From: JBHGBB01 sp041946755
GTDB taxonomy: Bacteria > UBP4 > UBA4092 > JAOAEQ01
Assembly: GCA_041946755.1 (NCBI GenBank)
Contig: JBHGBB010000224.1
Coordinates: 1-5,786 of the forward strand
Length of the DNA: 5,786 nt
Direction of reading: 5' to 3'
Shown: one piece after another, positions 1-5,366 of the stretch
Position numbering within the stretch: the first letter of the stretch is position 1
Layout of the letters: every line of letters starts with the position of its first letter
Program-made: the position numbers and the translations under genes
The notes under the pieces: generated by a model
Database searches by the model: none
What the model was told of the DNA's origin: nothing
Seen by the model: the letters and a program-made list of their open reading frames with translations, nothing else

Positions 1-1
1 C

Positions 2-247
2 CATATGTACTATAAAGTATTAAATGCCAGAGATTTTGGCGTGCCGCAGGATAGAAATAGAATGTATATGGTTGGATTTAAGCATCCGGTAAATTATGCA
101 GCAGCGCGTGCAGGAGAAATCCAACGGATTTATCTGAATTCCAAGAAAGCGCAAACTGAATTAGGCTGGAAACCGACCTATGATTTTACTACCGGATTAA
201 AGAAAACCGTTGACTGGTTCCGGGCAAATCCGAATTGGTACGGTTAA
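2..247 (+). CDS. Chimeric partial frame: C5-methyltransferase motif VIII joined to the C-terminus of a GalE/RmlB-like epimerase
   Basis: The frame is open to the left edge; the first ATG is at 5. Numbered from that ATG, residues 1-25 read like the motif VIII region of DNA cytosine-5 methyltransferases (VLNARDFGVPQDRNR followed by YMVGF; family consensus roughly GVPQxRxRxxxVG). Residues 31-80 instead match the C-terminal end of extended short-chain NDP-sugar epimerases and dehydratases (ARAGEIQRIYLNSKKA, then LGWKPTYDF and TGLKKTVDWF). No methyltransferase target-recognition domain or motifs IX-X follow, and no Rossmann fold precedes the epimerase tail, so neither enzyme is functional as read here. 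The seam lies around residues 26-32 (nt 80-100). All three Arg codons before it are AGA, and all three after it are CGT or CGG. It is either a genuine deletion/recombination junction or an assembly join. I am confident of both family matches and unsure which explanation holds. Confidence 0.7.
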   Translation, partial: HMYYKVLNARDFGVPQDRNRMYMVGFKHPVNYAAARAGEIQRIYLNSKKAQTELGWKPTYDFTTGLKKTVDWFRANPNWYG

Positions 248-303
248 CCTACTCGAGGCAAAATAGAGAATACATTTACCAAAAGTATATGCAGTGTTTA
301 TTC

Positions 304-309
304 GAAAGG
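304..309 (+). promoter_or_regulatory. Ribosome binding site of the HAD phosphatase
   Basis: GAAAGG lies 11 bases before the ATG at 321 and is the best Shine-Dalgarno match in the 73-base gap after the epimerase-like frame. It supports the 321 start. No clear promoter was identified in this gap. Confidence 0.4.
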
Positions 310-320
310 CTCAATTGTAA

Positions 321-848
321 ATGAAAGTAGTATTCTTAGATCGCGATGGCGTGATTAATCAGCGACTGATTGGTGACTATGTAAAAACCTGGGCTGAATT
401 CCGGTTTATCCCTTATGCGAAACGCGCTATCCGGAAATTAACTGAAGCGGGATACCAGATTCATATTGTTAGTAATCAACAGGGGGTCGGAAAAGGATTG
501 ATGTCGAAACCAGACCTTGATCTGGTTACCAATCGAATGCTAGCGGAAATCAAGAAGTCCGGTGGAAAAATCACTTCCACCGCATACTGTATCCATACCG
601 AATCGGATAAATGCTCCTGCCGAAAACCCAAACCGGGACTGCTGCTTGGTACCGCAAAAAAATATAAATTCAAACCTTCAGCATGCTGGATGGTCGGCGA
701 TGGAGAACGCGATATTATTGCCGGTACTGCGGCTGGCTGCAAAACCATTCTGATTGGAAATATTCGTTTAGCAAGTTCTAAACCGGATTACCGGGTTTCA
801 ACCCTTCTTGCTGCAGCGAATTTAATTCTGAATCTCGATGCTCAGTAG
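321..848 (+). CDS. HAD-IIIA phosphatase with zinc loop (histidinol-phosphatase / GmhB-like)
   Basis: This 175-residue cytoplasmic phosphatase belongs to the HAD subfamily IIIA that contains heptose-1,7-bisphosphate phosphatase GmhB and the N-terminal half of HisB. Motif I is DRDGVIN with nucleophile Asp7 and acid/base Asp9. Motif II is the Ser51 of SNQQGVGKG. The motif III basic residues are Arg101-Lys102 in CRKPKPG. Motif IV is VGDGERD, with Asp127 and Asp131 binding Mg2+. A Zn2+ site is formed by Cys90, His92, Cys98 and Cys100, with spacing C-x-H-x5-C-x-C. As I recall the family, that short loop matches E. coli HisB-N, whereas E. coli GmhB has a much longer loop. hisF follows 100 bases downstream on the same strand, which makes histidinol-phosphate a reasonable substrate. 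On the other side is a sugar-epimerase tail, and the general look (DRDGVIN, CRKPKPG) also fits GmhB-type sugar phosphatases. Family assignment is strong; substrate is open. Confidence 0.9.
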   Translation: MKVVFLDRDGVINQRLIGDYVKTWAEFRFIPYAKRAIRKLTEAGYQIHIVSNQQGVGKGLMSKPDLDLVTNRMLAEIKKSGGKITSTAYCIHTESDKCSCRKPKPGLLLGTAKKYKFKPSACWMVGDGERDIIAGTAAGCKTILIGNIRLASSKPDYRVSTLLAAANLILNLDAQ

Positions 849-855
849 TAATAGA

Positions 856-884
856 TTGCCCAAAATAACCACAATCCCTAATAT
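856..884 (+). promoter_or_regulatory. Candidate promoter for the hisF unit
   Basis: In the 100-base gap before hisF, TTGCCC (856-861) and TAATAT (879-884) are separated by exactly 17 bases, each matching four of six positions of the sigma-70 consensus. The remaining sequence to the start codon is strongly AT-rich, as expected of an untranslated leader. No leader-peptide/attenuator hairpin with a His-codon run is visible. The site is weak and rests on pattern alone. Confidence 0.3.
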
Positions 885-935
885 ATCATTAGGTATATTT
901 ATTATTTCATGATATAGTTTGTTATCATTTTTCAT

Positions 936-940
936 GGAGG
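936..940 (+). promoter_or_regulatory. Ribosome binding site that fixes the hisF start
   Basis: GGAGG lies 8 bases before the ATG at 949. In-frame starts at 919 (TTG) and 934 (ATG) would place this strong site inside the gene and would add residues upstream of the conserved KRIIPCLD beginning of HisF, so 949 is preferred. Confidence 0.8.
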
Positions 941-948
941 ACTCAATT

Positions 949-1761
949 ATGGCACCAGAAACGGTGAAACGCATTATTCCCTGTTTAGACATGGCTGGAG
1001 GCAGAGTGGTGAAAGGAATCCATTTCGAGAACCTACGCGATGCCGGTGACCCGGCAGAAATCGCTGCACGATATAATCAAGAAGGAGCGGACGAAATCGC
1101 GTTTCTGGATATCATGGCTACCGTTGAAGGGCGGAAAACGATGGTCGAAGTAGTCAAGAAGACCGCCGCGGTGATTTCAGTTCCGCTGGCAGTGGGGGGT
1201 GGAATTGGGTCGATAGAAGATATGCAGAAACTCATCAGTGTGGGAGCGAGTAAAGTCAGTATCAATACTGCCGCGGTTAAGAATCCCGATTTGATTTCCA
1301 ACGCTGCGAAAGAACTCGGCGCTAAATCATTGATTGTCGCCATCGATTATCGCCGGTCAGCAGCGATGCCTTCCGGTTGGGAAGTGCTAATAAACGGCGG
1401 GAAAAAGCCGACTGGGATAGATGCTATCGCCTGGGCAAAAGAAGCGGAATCGCGCGGTGCGGGAGAATTACTTCCAACGAGTATCGATACCGATGGAATG
1501 AAAACCGGATATGATCTCGAATTATTGAAAACTATGGCCGAAGCGGTTAAGCTACCGATTATAGCGTCTGGTGGCGCTGGCAACCTCGATCATCTCTATC
1601 AAGCGATTGCGGTTGGGAAAGCTGATGCGGTTCTTGCGGCATCAATCTTCCATTTCCGGGAATATACTATCAAACAGGCGAAAGAATATCTTCGGTCGAA
1701 AGGAATTTCAGTCAACCTACCGGAAGGGCCGGAGAAATATAACGAAGTTAAACTGCAATAA
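949..1761 (+). CDS. hisF: Imidazole glycerol phosphate synthase, cyclase subunit HisF
   Basis: HisF is the (beta/alpha)8-barrel subunit that uses ammonia delivered by the HisH glutaminase to turn PRFAR into imidazole glycerol phosphate and AICAR, the branch point of histidine and purine metabolism. The 270-residue product shows the whole family pattern. RIIPCLDM carries catalytic Asp14. VEGRKTM and VGGGIGS (from residue 82) are the first-half phosphate-binding region, and IVAIDYRR carries catalytic Asp133. TSIDTDGMKTGYD and ASGGAG in the second half bind the other phosphate. These acids correspond to Asp11 and Asp130 of the Thermotoga enzyme. It is slightly longer than the usual roughly 250 residues because of a C-terminal extension after LRSKGI. 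No hisH, hisA or hisI is present in the window, so the partner subunit must be encoded elsewhere. The next gene starts 8 bases downstream, suggesting cotranscription. Confidence 0.97.
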   Translation: MAPETVKRIIPCLDMAGGRVVKGIHFENLRDAGDPAEIAARYNQEGADEIAFLDIMATVEGRKTMVEVVKKTAAVISVPLAVGGGIGSIEDMQKLISVGASKVSINTAAVKNPDLISNAAKELGAKSLIVAIDYRRSAAMPSGWEVLINGGKKPTGIDAIAWAKEAESRGAGELLPTSIDTDGMKTGYDLELLKTMAEAVKLPIIASGGAGNLDHLYQAIAVGKADAVLAASIFHFREYTIKQAKEYLRSKGISVNLPEGPEKYNEVKLQ

Positions 1762-1769
1762 GAGTATTC

Positions 1770-2075
1770 ATGAAACAGCAGCGAACTCCCATTCGGGTTT
1801 ATATGCGGGATAAACCGAAAACCTTCTCGCGAGACCTTGATTTGCATCATCATCATATTGACGATGCGTTGCGTATTATTGATAAATATCTGGATACCGC
1901 ATTTATCTATCAGAAATCACCGGTATATTTGATTCATGGGCATGGCACCGGGAAACTTCGGAAGGCGATTCGCGAATTTCTTTCGACTCATCCGCAGGTA
2001 GAATCGTTCTCTTCCGCTCCACCCAACAAATGGGGCGATGCGGCAACAAAAGTTATTATTCATTCACGAGAATAA
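1770..2075 (+). CDS. Stand-alone Smr-domain protein (MutS2 C-terminal type)
   Basis: This 101-residue protein is essentially one Smr domain, the small module found at the C-terminus of MutS2 and in free-standing SmrA/SmrB proteins. Visible motifs in order are LDLH at 23-26 (the LDxH motif), HGHGTGKLR at 56-64 (the HGxGTGxLR motif) and PPNKWGDAATKVI near the end (family form GGxGxTxV). Smr proteins are nucleic-acid endonucleases; SmrB and MutS2 relatives act at collided ribosomes, cutting mRNA or splitting the ribosome. The motifs expected for nuclease activity are present. Residues 26-29 form a run of four histidines where many relatives have His-Gly. The start is 8 bases after the hisF stop with only a weak AAGAG-like ribosome site, so translation may be coupled to hisF. 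The family is clear; the specific RNA or DNA target cannot be told. Confidence 0.9.
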   Translation: MKQQRTPIRVYMRDKPKTFSRDLDLHHHHIDDALRIIDKYLDTAFIYQKSPVYLIHGHGTGKLRKAIREFLSTHPQVESFSSAPPNKWGDAATKVIIHSRE

Positions 2076-2087
2076 CCTAATCCGATT

Positions 2088-2960
2088 ATGTGGCCTCTAC
2101 ATTATTTTGAATCGAATACACCATTTATCCCCGAATTCGATAACTCTCCCCAATGGGATGGGATGGCGTTTTATCTACTTGCGATGTTAATGTATCTCAG
2201 TATTTTATTTTTAACAAACAAGAACCGTAACTTAAGTAAGAATCTGCGCTATTTGATTATCGGAATTGGATCAGTAATAGCTTTTCTTCCAATTACTCTA
2301 ATTATCGGCAATGTGCTATTGATGAATGTATTTGTATTCTTATCGCTATTCGCTGCAATCATTCATACCTTTTTATACACTATTTATTTGACTTATTATC
2401 GACGATTGGAATCTTCGGTGATATCTGCAATTAAAAGGTACCGTATTACCGGTATTGGGATTTTAATTTTGTTATTTTATGGAGTTACGGTTTATGTATA
2501 CTTTCGGTCATACGCATACTTCCTACCGGCATCTTATCCACCGGCACAGCGAGCCCAACTACGCATGATCCGGCGGATTATCGAAATCGAACCGAACGGA
2601 CATAATTGGGATAAAGCAAAATTGGTACCGTTATCAGAAGCGCATTTAGCTTGGCAGGGAAAAGAATTAATTCCCGATTCGATTCGGCAGCAATCGGAAT
2701 TTCTGGGATATAAATATCTCATGCAGCTAAATCAACCGAACCAGAAACTGTATACGCTTGATGTTATTCCGATACAATATCAAAAAGGGATGCACTCTTA
2801 TCATGTTTATTGCATTAATTCGGAAGAGCTCGCTCGTGATACTACCAGTCCATATATCATATATTGTACAACTATGGCAGACCACGCAGGGAAACCAGCG
2901 ACAGAACTTGACCGCCATTTTCATGATAAAAGTCTGTGGAAAATGTGGGTTAACCGGTAG
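2088..2960 (+). CDS. Unrecognised four-helix membrane protein with soluble C-terminal tail
   Basis: I do not recognise this 290-residue protein as a named family. Four hydrophobic segments are visible at about residues 26-43, 54-73, 78-103 and 119-140, with Lys/Arg-rich connectors (44-53 and 105-118) that suggest a cytoplasmic location for those loops. The remaining 150 residues are soluble. They begin with an amphipathic stretch (QRAQLRMIRRIIEIE), contain the pattern GYKYLMQL followed by YTLDVIPIQYQKG, and end in ADHAGKPATELDRHF. That order loosely recalls pilin-like extracytoplasmic domains seen in Planctomycetes and Acidobacteria-type proteins, but the resemblance is from memory and weak. 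The start at 2088 follows the smr stop by 12 bases and lacks a good Shine-Dalgarno sequence; an alternative ATG lies at residue 26, at the edge of the first helix. It probably shares a transcript with hisF and smr and meets a convergent gene 8 bases after its stop. Confidence 0.8.
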   Translation: MWPLHYFESNTPFIPEFDNSPQWDGMAFYLLAMLMYLSILFLTNKNRNLSKNLRYLIIGIGSVIAFLPITLIIGNVLLMNVFVFLSLFAAIIHTFLYTIYLTYYRRLESSVISAIKRYRITGIGILILLFYGVTVYVYFRSYAYFLPASYPPAQRAQLRMIRRIIEIEPNGHNWDKAKLVPLSEAHLAWQGKELIPDSIRQQSEFLGYKYLMQLNQPNQKLYTLDVIPIQYQKGMHSYHVYCINSEELARDTTSPYIIYCTTMADHAGKPATELDRHFHDKSLWKMWVNR

Positions 2961-2968
2961 GAATAATA

Positions 2969-4438
2969 TTAGTTAAATTGGATAGCATACAGGTCCGCAT
3001 CGTTCATTACTACTCGTAACCGGATAGGGTTACCTTTTAATTCCGCTAGATTCGATTTGGTTTTCCACACCACTTTTCGATGTAATTCATCTCCATAGAT
3101 TTCGATACTGTTATTTAATTCATATCCGGGAATCGGTTTTCCAGCACTATCCCGAATCTCGATTTTGATGCTTCCTATCGCCGAAGTTGAATAATTGATA
3201 TATAAATTATCTCCCTTAAATTTAACCGGTTTGGTAATTACCTCCCCACCGGTATAAGGGGCATTGAGTGAAACGAATCTGTCAATTCGAATTGTCCCTC
3301 GTCGCAATTGCGGAACATTACCATAATTTTCCGCCCAATATATCGATAATTCGGTCTTCCCGGTTTGCAGAATGCCCCATGCGGGAGTATTATTACCATG
3401 GGCATTTCCCCAATTATTCTGGTCTAGTCCCGGCCGGATATATGCTTCCATAAATGTTCTTGACCAATGGAGCCCATCATAACTGGAAATCAACACCGCA
3501 TCGGAAACACCATCTATCTCTCGTTCCGGCAGCCCGATTTTCTTCCGTTCCGGAACGAACCGCATCGGGAAGCCCAGGAGTATCTGCTGATTCCGATAAT
3601 AGGGAATTATTGCATTGGTATAGAAATGTTCGAGTGGGGTATTCCCGAAATCGAGCGGCATGGTTTTCGACCAATGCAGAAAATCAGCAGAAGTCGATCG
3701 AGCAATACTTCGTTTCCCTTCTCTTCCGATGCGGAAATAACAGACATATTGGTTTCTCACGGTATCCCAGAACGATACATTCTGGGAATCGAATGCGCCA
3801 TCCGTAATAATCGGTTTCTCGGAAGCTTTTTTCCAATAAACTCCGTCCGGTGAAATTAAACCGAACAGCATCCGTTTTCGATTCCCTTGTTCATCCGGAT
3901 AGATATTTAACCCGACCGCTTTATATCTTTCTTCCGGTTTACCTGCCGGGTTAGCGTCTTTAAACGGAGTAAAATTATGGGATTCGCAATATCCTTTGCG
4001 TTCGCCGAGCCAAACGATATTATTATTTTTATTTCCGTTATATTCGAACAAACCTAGGTTCGGTCGCTGCCAATGTATCCCATCGCCGCTAAATGCATAA
4101 CAGCTTACTTCCGGCATAATATTGGTTGGCGAGACTTCACCGCCTCCCCGATAATACATCCGATATCGATCTCCATCCTGGAATAAGGTGATATATCCAC
4201 TTGCCGGACCTTCCCAGGGTGCATCGAATTGGAATACCATTTCTTGCGGTACTGGCGGATGCATGCGAAAATTAATCTTATCCATGGTATCGATTAACCA
4301 GTCATCGGTAAATATCCATACTGCTGACCCGAGATCACGCACCGGAATTGCCGCTTGTTCTTTGCCAAAAGAAATATGGAATAAGAAAATAATACTGCCA
4401 ACAAAACCAAGGAACACTACCAGCGTTTTTTTTAACAT
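2969..4438 (-). CDS. Secreted GH32/43-like beta-propeller protein, putative glycoside hydrolase
   Basis: The product (489 residues from the ATG at 4438) begins with a signal peptide: Lys3-Lys4, a hydrophobic core at about 5-22, and a probable cleavage after SFG near residue 25. The mature protein has the TDDWLID, HPP, PWE and DGDRYRMYYRGGG pattern of propeller proteins related to glycosyl hydrolase families 32, 43 and 68. Repeated blade signatures SGDGIHW (about 117), SPDGVYW (about 196), SADFLHW (about 250) and SYDGLHW (about 319) support several blades. The last 90 residues form a beta-rich domain (YINYSTSAIGSIKIEIRD, then GNPIRLRVVMNDADLYAI), as seen in many uncharacterised homologues. It is likely exported and acts on polysaccharide outside the cytoplasm, but substrate and activity are not established. 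A TTG at 4459 could add 7 residues before the signal peptide; neither start has a clear ribosome site. The YIP1-like gene lies 79 bases upstream. Confidence 0.85.
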   Translation of the reverse strand: MLKKTLVVFLGFVGSIIFLFHISFGKEQAAIPVRDLGSAVWIFTDDWLIDTMDKINFRMHPPVPQEMVFQFDAPWEGPASGYITLFQDGDRYRMYYRGGGEVSPTNIMPEVSCYAFSGDGIHWQRPNLGLFEYNGNKNNNIVWLGERKGYCESHNFTPFKDANPAGKPEERYKAVGLNIYPDEQGNRKRMLFGLISPDGVYWKKASEKPIITDGAFDSQNVSFWDTVRNQYVCYFRIGREGKRSIARSTSADFLHWSKTMPLDFGNTPLEHFYTNAIIPYYRNQQILLGFPMRFVPERKKIGLPEREIDGVSDAVLISSYDGLHWSRTFMEAYIRPGLDQNNWGNAHGNNTPAWGILQTGKTELSIYWAENYGNVPQLRRGTIRIDRFVSLNAPYTGGEVITKPVKFKGDNLYINYSTSAIGSIKIEIRDSAGKPIPGYELNNSIEIYGDELHRKVVWKTKSNLAELKGNPIRLRVVMNDADLYAIQFN

Positions 4439-4517
4439 ACTATTATTTATGGGCCGCAATAAGAATCGATCTAATGTTTATCATAATCCAAGTATCACCG
4501 ACTTCACAAGCATAACG

Positions 4518-5150
4518 TTATAGATGAATACTATATGCGATGCTATAGATAATAATTTTCGATATAGCTTCAGCAACAATAATCGCAACGATAAACCAGA
4601 TTACTGCTTTCCAACCGGAAACATTACAGGATACCGCAAACGCTCGATACATCAAAGTAATCATCCAGATAACTAAAACCAGGATAACCATACTGATCGC
4701 AATCAAGATAATTACTGCTCCGATATTTTCAGTTAAAACTGATACCGCATTCGTCGGAGTAATATTAACCAGTTTCGCAATGAGTCCCTGATATCCGGGA
4801 ACGAACGCGGTTAATACCATGAATAATGCCGGGAATCGCGCTAACGCTTGGGTACCGAAAACATCGAGCACCCGAAACCGGGTTTTTGAGAGTAGCATGC
4901 CGAAAACGATTAACGGAATAACAAACGATACCCAATCGATAATACCTTCTGCCAGACTAAACCAAATCGGAGCTTTCGCCCCCATATGGAAATCGAGTAC
5001 ACCATCGAAATGGGAATTACTGAAATAGCAAAGTAGACCGGATATAACCATGATAATCAATCCGATTCCCATCGCTTTCCCGCCAGCAAGATAATAGAAT
5101 GGATTAAATAACCAAGTAACTATTTTGTTTTTAGGCTTTTGCGTTTCCAT
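4518..5150 (-). CDS. YIP1-like multi-pass membrane protein
   Basis: This 210-residue protein has about five hydrophobic segments, near residues 27-43, 67-87, 106-122, 142-167 and 181-208, after a short charged N-terminus. The sequence NPFYYLAGGKAMGIG, then HFDGVLDFHMG and a DVFGTQALARFP segment, matches a family of bacterial YIP1-domain-like membrane proteins that I associate with Bacteroidetes and neighbouring phyla; most are annotated only as hypothetical or YIP1 family. The function is unknown; no enzymatic motif is visible. The start at 5150 is supported by a GGAGGG ribosome site just upstream. Downstream on the same strand is the secreted beta-propeller gene with a 79-base gap and no clear terminator between, so the two may be cotranscribed with this gene first. 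Confidence 0.8.
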   Translation of the reverse strand: METQKPKNKIVTWLFNPFYYLAGGKAMGIGLIIMVISGLLCYFSNSHFDGVLDFHMGAKAPIWFSLAEGIIDWVSFVIPLIVFGMLLSKTRFRVLDVFGTQALARFPALFMVLTAFVPGYQGLIAKLVNITPTNAVSVLTENIGAVIILIAISMVILVLVIWMITLMYRAFAVSCNVSGWKAVIWFIVAIIVAEAISKIIIYSIAYSIHL

Positions 5151-5153
5151 ACA

Positions 5154-5159
5154 CCCTCC
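5154..5159 (-). promoter_or_regulatory. Ribosome binding site of the YIP1-like gene
   Basis: On the - strand this reads GGAGGG, 3 bases before the ATG at 5150 (4 bases after the GGAGG core). It is a strong, slightly close Shine-Dalgarno match and fixes the start. Confidence 0.7.
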
Positions 5160-5321
5160 AGATTTATTTACATTGAAATGAAATTGATGATATATTCCTG
5201 GTCTTCCATACTAAATATCGAAAATATCGATTATAATTATTCTTAAATTGGTATAAAAATTGTATGCAATTGTACTCTGTCATGTTATTAGAATTCTTTC
5301 GGTTGGGGTGAGAAGGTTTTT
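5160..5321. other. Divergent intergenic spacer (control region)
   Basis: This AT-rich spacer separates the leftward YIP1-like gene from the rightward receiver-domain gene and should hold promoters for both. Visible elements are a 9-base tandem repeat at 5213-5230 and two copies of AATTGTA at about 5259 and 5269. I could not pick out a convincing -35/-10 pair in either direction, and no stable terminator hairpin with a T-run is evident. Confidence 0.4.
5213..5230. repeat. Tandem 9-bp repeat AAATATCGA x2
   Basis: Two perfect adjacent copies of AAATATCGA, 5213-5221 and 5222-5230. A repeat of this size in a divergent promoter region could be a regulator-binding site, but in AT-rich DNA it may also be chance. 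Confidence 0.45.
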
Positions 5322-5366
5322 ATGATTGTAATTTTATTATCAACAAGGGAGTGGCTATTTCCATGA
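5322..5366 (+). CDS. Possible 14-codon leader ORF overlapping the receiver gene start
   Basis: An ATG at 5322 opens a frame encoding MIVILLSTREWLFP and ends in TGA at 5364-5366, overlapping the receiver gene start as ATGA. It has its own ribosome-site candidate GAGAAGG at 5310-5316, 5 bases before the ATG. The layout would allow translational coupling to the receiver gene. The frame is short enough to be chance, and the receiver gene also has its own ribosome site. Confidence 0.2.
   Translation: MIVILLSTREWLFP
5345..5351 (+). promoter_or_regulatory. Ribosome binding site of the receiver-domain gene
   Basis: AAGGGAG lies 11 bases before the ATG at 5363. An in-frame GTG at 5351 overlaps this site, so it is an unlikely start. 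Confidence 0.55.

Noticed and set aside
242..249. Palindrome GGTTAACC over the stop codon of the left-edge frame
   Set aside because: It has no loop and no T-run, so it is not a terminator; an 8-base palindrome can be chance.
476..753. Frames on both strands inside the HAD phosphatase gene
   Set aside because: They are shadows of a gene with all catalytic motifs intact.
1077..1856. Frames antisense to or out of frame with hisF
   Set aside because: hisF is fully supported over this range, and the alternatives have low-complexity, family-free translations.
1848..1859. CAT repeats as a possible microsatellite
   Set aside because: They encode the His run of the Smr protein within an intact reading frame; too short to be a repeat array.
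2961..2968. Possible shared terminator between the convergent genes
   Set aside because: Only 8 bases separate the stops, and I see no convincing hairpin in or around them.
3454..3853. Two overlapping + strand frames of 117 and 128 codons
   Set aside because: Both lie opposite the well-supported beta-propeller gene, are mutually out of frame, and show no recognisable protein pattern.
4426..4433. Run of eight A (- strand) in codons 2-5 of the propeller gene, a possible phase-variation tract
   Set aside because: The run encodes the ordinary Lys-Lys of a signal peptide in an AT-rich gene, and one tract of eight is weak evidence for switching.
4512..4521. Palindrome ATAACGTTAT at the end of the YIP1-like gene
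   Set aside because: It has no loop and lies partly within the stop codon; too short to support a terminator or binding site.
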